This document shows, piece after piece, positions 39,526-48,326 of a stretch of 64,000 nt of DNA. The position numbers and the translations under genes were made by a program. The stretch spans positions 30,450 to 94,449 of the forward strand of contig CAKUJM010000002.1 of NCBI GenBank assembly GCA_934661755.1. Direction: 5' to 3'. Under the pieces are notes generated by a model that made no database searches, was not told where the DNA came from, and was given only the letters and a program-made list of their open reading frames with translations. This stretch comes from an uncultured Lentisphaeria bacterium. GTDB lineage: Bacteria > Verrucomicrobiota > Lentisphaeria > Oligosphaerales > Oligosphaeraceae. The stretch's first letter is position 1. Every line of letters begins with the position of its first letter.

Positions 39526-42045
39526 TTAGGACAACGCCTTCCGGGTTCTCTCCAGGATTTCCTGCCAGCCGTTGCATTGCGCGGGCTGGATTGGCGTCAT
39601 GAACTCCACGGTGACGGCATGGCCGGGGCGGGGCAGGATCGCGCCGCGCGGCATCACCTGCGATGCGCCGGAGATCTTCACCGGAACTGCCGGGACATTC
39701 AATTTTGCCGACAGCATGGCGAATGTCGGCTTGAGTTCGCCCAGCGCCCCGTCGATGGAGCGCGTCCCCTCCGGGAAGATCACCACCTTGCGGCCCGTCT
39801 GCAGGGTGGCGGCCACCGACTGGATCGAGGCGCCGAGATTGCCGTTGATGTCCATGCTGATGACATTATGGCGGCGGGCCAGGAATCTCAGCACCGGCCG
39901 TTCGGCGAATTTGGCGGTGGCAAAATAGCAGGTGCGGCGGCGGTCGTCGCGATTCATCCCCGCCGCCACATAGAAGGAATCCAGCAGGCTGCTGTGGTTT
40001 GGCGCCAGGATGCAGGCGCCATCCGGAATATTCGCCTGTCCGGCGAAGCTGACATGGCTGACCATCTTGAGCATTCCGGAAGTGATTGACAGCAGCGGGC
40101 CGTGCCCCAGCGAAATCCTGGGGATGGCGGCGTTGCGGCACTGGGATTGCTCGACCAGCCCGCCAATCCATTCCTCGCATGAGGCATCGCCGGCGACGGC
40201 TCGGCCATTGGCCTCGAATTGCTGGAGATAATGGGCCAGCTGGCCGGCAGTCGGGTATTCGGCCAGGATGGCATCGGGGAAATTGCGGCCATAGCACTCG
40301 TTGAGGTAGCTTATCATCGCCACTTTTCCCAGCGAATCGACTCCCAGGTCCAGCTCAAAATGGGACGATGGCAGGATCTGCACCTCGGGCTGCTGCTGTC
40401 TGAGGTACTCCTCGAGCAGCTTGTAGCTGTCCAGGGCTGCGGTTGCCCGGTCGGCATCGTCCAATTCCGGGGTTTTCCCATGACGCTGTTTTTCACCATT
40501 GAGCAGCGCCGGCAATTCATGGCGGCGGATCTTGCCCAGGCGGGTGCGGGGCAGGGGCTCGGCCACGAAGACACACTGCAACAGCCGCTTGTATGACACC
40601 GCCGAGACATTGTACGGCTCGATCAGCTGGTCGATCAGGCTCTCCTGGATATTCACGATGTGGCGTCGGCGCATCTGGGCCATATCCGGGACGATCAGCA
40701 CCGCCAGGCCATTGCGCCCGGGGGTGACCGCGCATTCGCTGATCATCCCGTCCGCCATCTTCATCAGTTTCTCCTCGATTTCGACGGGGTTGATGTTCTT
40801 GCCGTTGTCCAGGACGATGATCTCCTTCTTGCGGCCGGTGACATGCAGGCGTCCGCGGCGGTCGATGTATCCAAGATCGCCGGTATGCATCCAGCCGTCG
40901 GCGTCGAACATCGCGGCGGTCTCCTGGGGGCGGTTGTAGTATCCCTGCATGACATTGCTGCCCTTGACGGTGATTTCGCCGTCCTGGAGAAGCACCTGGT
41001 TGCAGGCGATCGGCACTCCGACCGAGCCGGCGGGGTTCATGTTGGGCGGCGGGGCGGCGATGATCGGGCTGGTTTCAGACATGCCGTAGCCATTCATCAG
41101 CTCGAAGCCCAATGCGGTCATGCCGCGCCCGACCTGTGGCGGCAGGGCCGCGCCCCCGCAGATGCAGTAGCGCAATGCACCGCCCATGCGCTTGTGGATG
41201 ACCTGGAAAAGGCGATGGCCCAGCCGGCGCGAGCCAATCAGGCTGGAGAATGCAAAGAGCATCCGGGCCAGGATCGACGAACGCATCTTGGCCTTGATGC
41301 CGTCCAGGATGGTCTCATAGAGCCGCGGCACCCCGATGATGAAGGTGATGCGGTATTGGGCCATCGTCGCCATGATTGCGGCGCCGTCGAGCTTGGGGAT
41401 GAGCACGACCTGGGCGCCGATGGAAAGCGGAACCAGCATCGTGCCCTGCAATGGCAGGATGTGGTGCAACGGCAATATCACGATGATCCGGTCGTCCGGA
41501 TTGAAATAGGCGGTCTTGATGGTGACGGCGTCGATATTGGACTGCAGATTGCCAAACGACAGCATCGCGCCCTTGGGGGCGCCGGTGGTTCCGGAGGTGT
41601 AGATGATGACGCCGATTTCATCCGGCGAAAACTCCCCGTGGTCCAGGGCTTCGGAGGGCGCCGGGGGAACTTGCTGGCAATCCATGCGCAATACCGCCGC
41701 CTGGCATTTCGTGCAACCGCGCAACGCCTCGCGCACCCGGGGCTCGGTCTTCTCCGTCACCCATATCGCCGATGGCGTGCAGTCATCCAGGACATGGCGG
41801 ATCTCCTCGGCGGTGGACTGCGCATCCACGGGCACCGGGATCATCCGGCGATGCCAGATCGAATAGAAGGAACAATACCACTGCTGGCAGTTTTCCGCCA
41901 CCAGCGCCACACGATCCCCGGGAACGCCGGGCAGCAACGCGCCATAGCACTGCGATGCCCAGATCAACTGGTGGTAGCTGTACGTCCCGCCGGTAAAATG
42001 CACCGCGATACGATCCGAATCTGTTAAATACCTCAAATGACTCAT
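39526..42045 (-). CDS. Fused acyl-ACP/CoA synthetase, acyl carrier domain and PlsC acyltransferase
   Basis: An 839-residue three-part protein. Residues about 1-510 are an AMP-forming acyl ligase (YTSGTTGAPKGAML, GYGMSETSPI, TGDLGYIDRRGRLHVTGRKK, Lys in RTRLGKIRR). Residues about 545-615 are an acyl carrier domain with the phosphopantetheine Ser571 in DLGVDSLGKV. Residues about 640-839 are a PlsC/LPLAT acyltransferase with NHSSLLD (683-689) and FPEGTRS (757-763). It should activate a fatty acid, hold it on its own carrier and transfer it to a lysophospholipid or similar acceptor. E. coli Aas joins the same two activities without the carrier domain. The ATG giving MSHLRYLTDSDRIA was chosen. A 16-bp palindrome lies upstream. 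Confidence 0.92.
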   Translation of the reverse strand: MSHLRYLTDSDRIAVHFTGGTYSYHQLIWASQCYGALLPGVPGDRVALVAENCQQWYCSFYSIWHRRMIPVPVDAQSTAEEIRHVLDDCTPSAIWVTEKTEPRVREALRGCTKCQAAVLRMDCQQVPPAPSEALDHGEFSPDEIGVIIYTSGTTGAPKGAMLSFGNLQSNIDAVTIKTAYFNPDDRIIVILPLHHILPLQGTMLVPLSIGAQVVLIPKLDGAAIMATMAQYRITFIIGVPRLYETILDGIKAKMRSSILARMLFAFSSLIGSRRLGHRLFQVIHKRMGGALRYCICGGAALPPQVGRGMTALGFELMNGYGMSETSPIIAAPPPNMNPAGSVGVPIACNQVLLQDGEITVKGSNVMQGYYNRPQETAAMFDADGWMHTGDLGYIDRRGRLHVTGRKKEIIVLDNGKNINPVEIEEKLMKMADGMISECAVTPGRNGLAVLIVPDMAQMRRRHIVNIQESLIDQLIEPYNVSAVSYKRLLQCVFVAEPLPRTRLGKIRRHELPALLNGEKQRHGKTPELDDADRATAALDSYKLLEEYLRQQQPEVQILPSSHFELDLGVDSLGKVAMISYLNECYGRNFPDAILAEYPTAGQLAHYLQQFEANGRAVAGDASCEEWIGGLVEQSQCRNAAIPRISLGHGPLLSITSGMLKMVSHVSFAGQANIPDGACILAPNHSSLLDSFYVAAGMNRDDRRRTCYFATAKFAERPVLRFLARRHNVISMDINGNLGASIQSVAATLQTGRKVVIFPEGTRSIDGALGELKPTFAMLSAKLNVPAVPVKISGASQVMPRGAILPRPGHAVTVEFMTPIQPAQCNGWQEILERTRKALS

Positions 42046-42046
42046 C

Positions 42047-42080
42047 CCTGGATCCGTGGAGTTTGGTGATTTTGCATCAG
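42047..42080. repeat. Dispersed palindromic repeat, partial copy
   Basis: cctggatccgtggagtttgg then tgattttgcatcag matches the left end of the family (cctgaatccgtgaagttgg ... ttttgcgtcag). It begins two bases before the ATG of the acyltransferase fusion, in its leader. Confidence 0.55.
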
Positions 42081-42106
42081 TGCCAGCCCATAATATATGC
42101 CGGCAA

Positions 42107-42151
42107 TCCAATTTTTGCGACACATTTTAATATTTTGTCGCAAAAATTGGA
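42107..42151. promoter_or_regulatory. Perfect 16-bp inverted repeat, candidate operator or hairpin
   Basis: tccaatttttgcgaca (42107-42122) and tgtcgcaaaaattgga (42136-42151) are exact reverse complements around a 13-nt AT-rich loop. It stands about 60 bp upstream of the acyltransferase fusion start and about 100 bp past the GRE activase stop. It may be an operator for the former or a 3' hairpin for the latter. Confidence 0.65.
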
Positions 42152-42249
42152 AGTCCATGCATCATCGCCATGGCCTTCCTCGGCAATTCCAGACCGCGAA
42201 GGCAGACCTCCTCCACCCCGTTTTATCAACAATGGCGTCCAGGGGCGGG

Positions 42250-43137
42250 TCAGGAGAATGACACCGGCACCTGGCAGGCTTCTTCGATGCGGCGTCGAAT
42301 TGGCTCGAGGGCTTCCGGGGAGGCGAATTTCCCGTCGAGGCCGCCTTTGCGTCCGATCCTGGCCAGCTTTGACTGTCCCAGCGGGTGGTAGGGCATGAGG
42401 TTGATCTGCTGCAGATGAGCCAGGCGGTTTGCGATTCTGGCGATGCCGTCGGCATGGTCGTCACGGTCATTCAGGCCGGGGATGATCGGGCATCGCAGGA
42501 TCACCATTCCTCCTGCGTCATCGATTCTGGCAAGGTTGTCGACAATTGGCGACAGTGGCACGCCGGTATATTCCTCATGCCTTGCGGGGTCGGTTTCCTT
42601 GAGGTCATAGAGGAACAGATCGACGTTTGGCAGCAAGGCCCCGATCACCTCCCAGGGGGCAAAGCCGCAGGTGTCGAGGCAGGTGTGGATTTTTTCATGC
42701 TTTGCCGCCGACAGCAGTTCGGCGGTGAACTTCGGCTGGAAGAGCGGCTCGCCTCCGGAGACGGTCATGCCGCCGCCGGATTTCTCGTAGAAGATCCGGT
42801 CTTTGAGCACTTCGGCGACGATGTCGTCGGCTTCGGCGCTGCGTCCGATGATCTCACGCGCTCCGGAGTAGCATTTTTCTGTGCATTTCCCGCAGGCCCG
42901 GCAGTGCGTCCGGTCGAAGGCGCCGTTTTCGAAGCAGCCATTGGGGCAGACCGAGGCGCAGAAGCCGCAGCCGACGCACTTTTCGGGCAGGAATGAGAGC
43001 TCCGGCTCGCTTCGCTGGGATTCCGGGTTATGGCACCACCGGCATCGGAGCGGGCAGCCCTTCAGGAAGACTGTCGTCCGGATGCCGGGGCCGTCGTTGA
43101 TTGCGAATTTCTTGATGTCGAATACAGTTCCGGTCAT
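42250..43137 (-). CDS. Glycyl radical enzyme activating enzyme (radical SAM)
   Basis: A 295-residue radical-SAM protein that makes the glycyl radical on its partner GREs. The start reads MTGTVFDIKKFAINDGPGIR, the family N-terminus. The SAM-cluster cysteines are Cys28, Cys32 and Cys35 (CPLRCRWC). An inserted ferredoxin-type domain binds two more 4Fe-4S clusters: CVGCGFCASVC (54-64) and CRACGKCTEKC (79-89). This layout is that of activases for dehydratase/lyase GREs rather than PflA, which lacks the insert. GGEPLFQP and the rest of the barrel are normal. Its ATG overlaps the Fe-ADH stop by four bases. It is the last gene of the six-gene GRE run and the only activase in it, so it probably serves all three GREs. 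Confidence 0.96.
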   Translation of the reverse strand: MTGTVFDIKKFAINDGPGIRTTVFLKGCPLRCRWCHNPESQRSEPELSFLPEKCVGCGFCASVCPNGCFENGAFDRTHCRACGKCTEKCYSGAREIIGRSAEADDIVAEVLKDRIFYEKSGGGMTVSGGEPLFQPKFTAELLSAAKHEKIHTCLDTCGFAPWEVIGALLPNVDLFLYDLKETDPARHEEYTGVPLSPIVDNLARIDDAGGMVILRCPIIPGLNDRDDHADGIARIANRLAHLQQINLMPYHPLGQSKLARIGRKGGLDGKFASPEALEPIRRRIEEACQVPVSFS

Positions 43138-44276
43138 CGGAATGATTCCTCGAGGATGGCAAGCGAGTCGGCCTTGGTCATTTTGACGCGGTCCAGGTCG
43201 AAGAGCGCGCCCATGGTCTCCCACGCGTTTTCATTGATGGCGGACAGTTCCCCGCGCGTGACGCCGTAGTCGGACAACTTCAGGGCGTCGACGCCGCATT
43301 CATGCTGGAGCTTGTCGAGGGCGGCGAGGAAGTCGGCATCTCCGGCGGCCCCGGCGAGGTCGGCGTACAGCTGCGGCAGCCGTGACGCGTAGAATCCATG
43401 CCAGGCCTTTGAGATCGTGATCAGCGCCGCGCCATGCGGGATATTGGGATGGAAGCCGCCGATCGCGTGCGCCAGCGAGTGTTCCGAGGTGCAACATGAG
43501 GTCGACTCCGCCATGCCGGAGAGCGTGTTGGCCAGCGCCACGTCGGTGCGCGCCGCGAGGTTGCCGCCATCGCGCACCGCCGTGGGCAGCGACTTGCAGA
43601 TCAGCTCGATGCTTTTGAGGCAGTACAGTCCGCTGATCGGGGTCGCGCAGCTTGCCAGGTAGCACTCCGCGGCATGGAAAAAGGCATCGAAGCCCTGGAA
43701 TGCGGTCAATTGCGGCGGGACAGTCAGCATGAGCTGCGGGTCGACAATTGCGATTTCCGGGAAGGTGTCGCCGCAGCCGAAGCCGATCTTCTCATTGCCG
43801 TTGGTGACGACGGTCCATGGGTCGACTTCAGTTCCGGTGCCGGCGGTGGTGGTGATGGCGACAATGGGCAATGGCTGTGCCTGCAGCGGCAGCGCCTTGC
43901 CGGTGCCGCCGGAGATGTAATCCCAGTAATCACCGGGGTTGGTGGCCATCACCGCGATTGCCTTGGCGGCGTCGATCGGGCTGCCGCCGCCGAGGCCGAC
44001 CACGAAATCGCACTTTTCCTGTTTGGCGAAGGCGGCGCCGTCCATGACTTGCTCCCGGGTCGGATTGGCCTGGACTTTGTCGTAGACCGCACAGGCGGCA
44101 TGATTGCGGGCGAGGAGCTTCTCGACCCGGTCAAGCGTCCCGGAGCTGCGCATCGACCTTCCGGAGGTGATGACGATCAGCGCCTTTTTTCCCGGCAGCG
44201 GAATCGAGCCAAGCTGTTCGAGTTGCCCGGCGCCGAAATGGAGTTTGGTGGGAATGTAGTTGAAGAATGGCTTCAT
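43134..44276 (-). CDS. Iron-containing (group III) alcohol dehydrogenase
   Basis: A 380-residue NAD(P)-dependent alcohol dehydrogenase. The nucleotide site is GLGGGSPIDAAKA (about 94-106). Metal ligands expected for the family are in place: Asp196 and His200 in GFDAFFHAAE, His265 in TSEHSLAHAIGG and His280 in PNIPHGAAL. In GRE loci such enzymes reduce the aldehyde released by the GRE, or oxidise an alcohol. It starts 40 bp after GRE1 with an AAAGGAG motif and overlaps the activase by four bases. The aldehyde cannot be named from sequence. Confidence 0.95.
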   Translation of the reverse strand: MKPFFNYIPTKLHFGAGQLEQLGSIPLPGKKALIVITSGRSMRSSGTLDRVEKLLARNHAACAVYDKVQANPTREQVMDGAAFAKQEKCDFVVGLGGGSPIDAAKAIAVMATNPGDYWDYISGGTGKALPLQAQPLPIVAITTTAGTGTEVDPWTVVTNGNEKIGFGCGDTFPEIAIVDPQLMLTVPPQLTAFQGFDAFFHAAECYLASCATPISGLYCLKSIELICKSLPTAVRDGGNLAARTDVALANTLSGMAESTSCCTSEHSLAHAIGGFHPNIPHGAALITISKAWHGFYASRLPQLYADLAGAAGDADFLAALDKLQHECGVDALKLSDYGVTRGELSAINENAWETMGALFDLDRVKMTKADSLAILEESFR

Positions 44277-44316
44277 GGCGGTTGATGGCTCCTTTTTTTT
44301 TCTTATGGTTGTGCAG

Positions 44317-46182
44317 TCAGATCATGTGTTCCGTGCGTTTCAGCACCTCGAGCTGCAATTCGCGGGAGAGTCGGCTGTAGTATTCGCTGTATCCGCCGAT
44401 CCGGACAATGAGTTCCGGGTAGGCGGCGGGGTTTTCGTAGGCCTTTTTCAGCGTTTCCTGGTCGATCAGCGTTGGCTGCAGCTGCATTCCCCCCTGGGCG
44501 AAGAAGCCGCACAGCAGCGCCTTCAGCAGCTGCCGTTTGTCGGGCGAGGCCGCCAGCGTGCGCTGCAGCCGCAAATTCAGTACCGGCGTGCCGATTGCCA
44601 GTTGGCATGGCAGGCCGGCGACCGAGTTGAGCAATGCCGTCGGGCCATTGCGGTCGGTGCCGGTCACCGCTCCGACCGAGTCGGCCACCGGTGCGCCGGC
44701 GGCACGGCCGTCCGCCGAGGCATCGACATAAGAGCCGTGCCAGGCGTATCCGGTAAGCAGGATGATTGCCGGGTATGCCGGACCGCCTTGCCGCATCGGA
44801 TAGCGGCGGATCAGGGAAAAAACGTACCGCGCCAGTTTTCGGGCGATTGCATCGACCTGGCTGGAGTCGTTGCCGAATTTCTCCGGGATGCCCTGAAGCG
44901 CCGCGATGGCGTTGGCGGCATTGGTCAGTCCGGCGACATTCACGGTGCTGCCGTAATAGCGGGCGCCACCGGCGTTGAACTCCAGATTCCGGTCGATGCA
45001 GTCATCCACGAAGAGCGTCCGGATGAGGTGGGGGCGGTATTGCGCCGCGAAGTCGCTGTTGGCCTTGACGGCGGCGGCGAAGGTCTCCATGTGGAATTTG
45101 ATGTCGGCGTGGAATCGCTGGAGGCCGCTGTTGTTGAGGATGTCGATCAGGTTGAGTCCGCCTTCGGTGGAACCGACATTCGAGCAGCCCTCGAACATCA
45201 GTTCGGTGCAGCCGCCGAATGCGAAGCGGCCGCGGTCGGCGGCCTTCGCGTTGGCATACCGGCGGATGCCGGAGCGGTAGGCCGGTTCATTGTATATCGA
45301 GGGGCAGGGGATGCCGCGTCCCCAGACATTGAAGAGCTCGTCCCAGATCTCCGGCGGCGTACTGGGGCCAATGAGCAGTCCGCAGTTCGGACGGCGCAGC
45401 TTTTGGGCGCGCAGGCACAGCCGGGTGAATGCCGGATATTTTGCGGTATGGAGGAAATGCCAGCCATCATGGAGATCGACGGCGCGGTAGAGTTCCTCGA
45501 TCCACATTTGCGCATCGGCCTCGCCCCTGTAGTATTGGCCAATGTAGTCGTCGAAGCGTCCGGCGGAGTCGTAGCAGTCCAAGGCGAAGAAGAAATTGAA
45601 GCTCCGCATGGCGCTGTGGAAATCCCGGGCGGGGCGTTCCACGCAACCGGCGATGTCGCCTGGCGCGCGGGCGAGGAAATCCGTGATTCCGGCCAGGGTG
45701 TCGGAGAGCGCCTGCCGCAGTGGCGCGTGCGGCATGGCCTTGACCCGTCGGCGGTATCCGCCCAGGCCGTCACTGAGTATCCGCCGGTAATTGAGCACGC
45801 AATGCGTCCAGCCATTCCCGCCGACGGCATATCGCGGCGGGATCAAGTCGGTGCGGAAGAATTTGAGTTCGTCGATGATCCACTCCAGCAGGGTGCGTTC
45901 AAATGGATCGGTCAGCTTTTCCTGGCCGAGACGCCGCAGGCCCTCGGCATCGCAGCGCATGCTGAACGAGTAGTCGAATTGCACGTATTTCCCGGCAAGA
46001 CCCCAGATATTGTGTTCTGGAGCCGGATAGAGCGGTCCGGACTCCGGCGGCGGCACGGCATGCTCGAAGTACCGCCGCAGCCCTCGGCCATAGCGTTCGA
46101 CGATGGGGCGGTTTTCTTCTTCGAACATCCCGGCTGCCAGCGGTTCGCCAAGCCGGTAGAGGATTTCCGCTTTGCGGTTCAT
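44317..46182 (-). CDS. Glycyl radical enzyme 1 (C-x-E dyad, dehydratase/lyase-like)
   Basis: A 621-residue glycyl radical enzyme. The C-terminal radical motif is VRIGGYSEYYS with the radical on Gly597. The thiyl cysteine is Cys325 in GGCTE, followed at +2 by Glu327, the Cys-x-Glu pair that glycerol dehydratase, choline lyase and related C-O/C-N/C-S breaking enzymes use. GTDRNGPTALLNS and LNLRLQ further fit the PFL2-like class. It is much shorter than glycerol dehydratase (about 790) or CutC (about 850), mainly at the N-terminus. A strong AAGGAGGG precedes the ATG. It is followed by Fe-ADH, which suggests an aldehyde product. No known subgroup (CutC, PduC-type, HypD, IslA, HpsG, HpdB) can be assigned by eye. 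Confidence 0.93.
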   Translation of the reverse strand: MNRKAEILYRLGEPLAAGMFEEENRPIVERYGRGLRRYFEHAVPPPESGPLYPAPEHNIWGLAGKYVQFDYSFSMRCDAEGLRRLGQEKLTDPFERTLLEWIIDELKFFRTDLIPPRYAVGGNGWTHCVLNYRRILSDGLGGYRRRVKAMPHAPLRQALSDTLAGITDFLARAPGDIAGCVERPARDFHSAMRSFNFFFALDCYDSAGRFDDYIGQYYRGEADAQMWIEELYRAVDLHDGWHFLHTAKYPAFTRLCLRAQKLRRPNCGLLIGPSTPPEIWDELFNVWGRGIPCPSIYNEPAYRSGIRRYANAKAADRGRFAFGGCTELMFEGCSNVGSTEGGLNLIDILNNSGLQRFHADIKFHMETFAAAVKANSDFAAQYRPHLIRTLFVDDCIDRNLEFNAGGARYYGSTVNVAGLTNAANAIAALQGIPEKFGNDSSQVDAIARKLARYVFSLIRRYPMRQGGPAYPAIILLTGYAWHGSYVDASADGRAAGAPVADSVGAVTGTDRNGPTALLNSVAGLPCQLAIGTPVLNLRLQRTLAASPDKRQLLKALLCGFFAQGGMQLQPTLIDQETLKKAYENPAAYPELIVRIGGYSEYYSRLSRELQLEVLKRTEHMI

Positions 46183-46222
46183 GACAGTGTTCCCTCCTTT
46201 TTTCTGGGGGATGATGGCAGAG

Positions 46223-48271
46223 TCAGTATTCGGTCCGGTCGATGATCTCCTGCTGTTCTTCCGGGGAGAGCGAGACGAAGAACTCGGAGAAGCCGGTCTT
46301 GCGGATCAGCAGCGTCCGGTACTCGTCGGGGGACATTCTGGCCGCCTCGAGTGTCTGGCGGTTCACGACGGTGAAGCCGGCGTGGAGTCCGCCCATTTCG
46401 AAAAAGCCGCGCAGCAGCGCCGCGAAGCGGTCAGGCGACGGGCGGCAGGCGAATTTCAGGTTCAGACCGCCGCAGATGCACCGTCGCAACGGCAGCCGCG
46501 CGACGCTGGTCAGAAGCGCAGTCGGGCTTTCGCGGTCCGCGCCATGCTCGGGCGACTGGTTTTCGCTGACGGGCGCCCCGGCGTGCCGCCCGTCCGGCGT
46601 GGCGCCGATGGTTGAGCCGAACCGGGCATGGTGGGTCAGCGAATAGAACGACGGCATCATGATGAAGCCGGTTTTGCGGCCGGCCGCCTCCGCCGCGTCG
46701 ATGAGTGCATTGGCGGCCGCGGCGGCAAGCGCGTCGGCTTGTTCATCGCCATTGCCGTATTTGGGAAAGCGGCTCACGATCTCCTCGCGCAGCGTCTCCG
46801 CGCCGTCGAAGTCCTTTTCGAGCAGGGATGCAAGTTCCCGGAAGGAGAGGCGTTTTTCCCTGGCGACCAGCCGGTCTACAGCCACGAGGCTGTCGGCCAT
46901 GTTGGCGATCCCGGAGAACATCCGGTGCATCCAGCGGTAGTTTTCCGCCCCCATGCGGTAGATGTCGCGGCAGCTTTGGATGCAGCTGGGGAAGAAGAGC
47001 GACTCCAGGCGGAAGGTGGGGCGGTCGCTGTAGATGTCGACCCGGCATTTGCGGATGTCGTCGATCAGCCGTTCCTCGGTGATGCGGCGCAGTTCGGCGA
47101 TCGTGGCCTCCACTGGCGGCGTTCCGTCCTGCCTGGCGGCGCAGAGCAGCGCCTCGCGGAAATATTCGAAGCTGTTGTCAAAGACATCGATGCGGCGCAT
47201 GATGTTATACAGCCTTCCCGGCAGATCGACCCGGTTGCAGGCGGTGAAGGTGTAATTCCAGGCGTCTTCCGGGAGGATTCCGGAGTCCAGCAGCTTGTTG
47301 ACGATCAGATGATCGTTGAAGAAGTTGCATTGCGCATCAAGATTATGCGCGGCGTTCCCGATGAGGTGCCACGCATCCTCCGGCATGTCGGCGCCGATGC
47401 GGAAATTCAGCGTCGGCTGCGGCATCCGGACGAGTTGCGCGGCCTCGACGACAGTGCCGGAGAGGTCGTTGAACTCCCATTTCCCGTCGGCGTTGCGTCC
47501 GCCGAGCGTCAAGTACTGCTTGCTGGCCTGGCATGGAATCGGCTTCAGGTCGTAGTTGTCGGTGGCAGTGCCGGTGATTTCATTGAATTTGATCAGGAAG
47601 AATGCCAGAAGCTCGCGTGCGCGTTCGCGGTCCGGCTCCGCCATGAAGAAGGGCAGCAGGTACTGGTCGAGCCTTCCCGGCGCGAAATCGCGCGAGCCGC
47701 AGACCGTGCTGGCGATGAACTGCATGATCCAGATGGATTGCAAAGCCGAAAACAGGTCGTATGCCGGGCCGCATGGCACTTGGCGCAGCGCGGCGGCGGC
47801 CTCCGGCTTGCCCGCGGCGTCGGCGGCGTCGGCATACCGGAGGCAGAAGGACCGTATTGCCGCAACGCACCCCAGCGCGTTGCGTTCGAAGAAGCGCGCC
47901 TCCGGCGTGCCGATCCGGGCGGCGTTGGCAGAGACCTCTGCCGCGATGCCGTCGAGGCCCCTTGACAGGATTTCCGGCATCGGCAAAGTGACATGACCCT
48001 CGCTGCCGACCCCGCCGGGGATCCGGGTGAATGGCTCCGGATACGGCCAGCGCGCCTCGACCATGCGTCCGGCGAAACGATCATCGGGATCCACCGGAGT
48101 CGACAGTCCGCCCAGCAGCAGTTCAAATTCGTGCAGATACCGCTCCTCTTCCGGCAGCGCGCGGGTCTGATCCGCATGGTCGCGCAGCAGTCTTTCGCGT
48201 TCGATGAAACAGGCACGGTTGTCGGATGAGAGAATCCTCTCCCGCAACCTTCCGATTGCCACAGTGTCCAT
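46223..48271 (-). CDS. Glycyl radical enzyme 2 (divergent radical motif)
   Basis: A 682-residue protein of the GRE fold. The C-terminus reads LLIRKTGFSEFFVSLSPEEQ, so the glycyl residue is Gly660 in R-K-T-G-F, where nearly all GREs have R-[VI]-x-G-[YF]. The candidate thiyl residue is Cys345 in TFTACNRVDLPG; the Glu at +2 found in dehydratases is Arg here. Other GRE landmarks are present: GRLDQYLLPFF, PTLNFRIG, ATPDGRHAGAPVSENQSP and GLHAGFTVVNRQTLEAA. The ATG at 48271 has GAGGAGG 11 nt upstream; an ATG at 48337 would overlap GRE3. It stands between GRE3 and GRE1 and shares the single activase. The substrate is unknown and differs from that of GRE1 by active-site pattern. Confidence 0.88.
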   Translation of the reverse strand: MDTVAIGRLRERILSSDNRACFIERERLLRDHADQTRALPEEERYLHEFELLLGGLSTPVDPDDRFAGRMVEARWPYPEPFTRIPGGVGSEGHVTLPMPEILSRGLDGIAAEVSANAARIGTPEARFFERNALGCVAAIRSFCLRYADAADAAGKPEAAAALRQVPCGPAYDLFSALQSIWIMQFIASTVCGSRDFAPGRLDQYLLPFFMAEPDRERARELLAFFLIKFNEITGTATDNYDLKPIPCQASKQYLTLGGRNADGKWEFNDLSGTVVEAAQLVRMPQPTLNFRIGADMPEDAWHLIGNAAHNLDAQCNFFNDHLIVNKLLDSGILPEDAWNYTFTACNRVDLPGRLYNIMRRIDVFDNSFEYFREALLCAARQDGTPPVEATIAELRRITEERLIDDIRKCRVDIYSDRPTFRLESLFFPSCIQSCRDIYRMGAENYRWMHRMFSGIANMADSLVAVDRLVAREKRLSFRELASLLEKDFDGAETLREEIVSRFPKYGNGDEQADALAAAAANALIDAAEAAGRKTGFIMMPSFYSLTHHARFGSTIGATPDGRHAGAPVSENQSPEHGADRESPTALLTSVARLPLRRCICGGLNLKFACRPSPDRFAALLRGFFEMGGLHAGFTVVNRQTLEAARMSPDEYRTLLIRKTGFSEFFVSLSPEEQQEIIDRTEY

Positions 48272-48326
48272 TATGTCCACAGCCTCCTCGTATCGTCTTG
48301 ATTGAATGGCGGTTTCCGCCGGCGCG

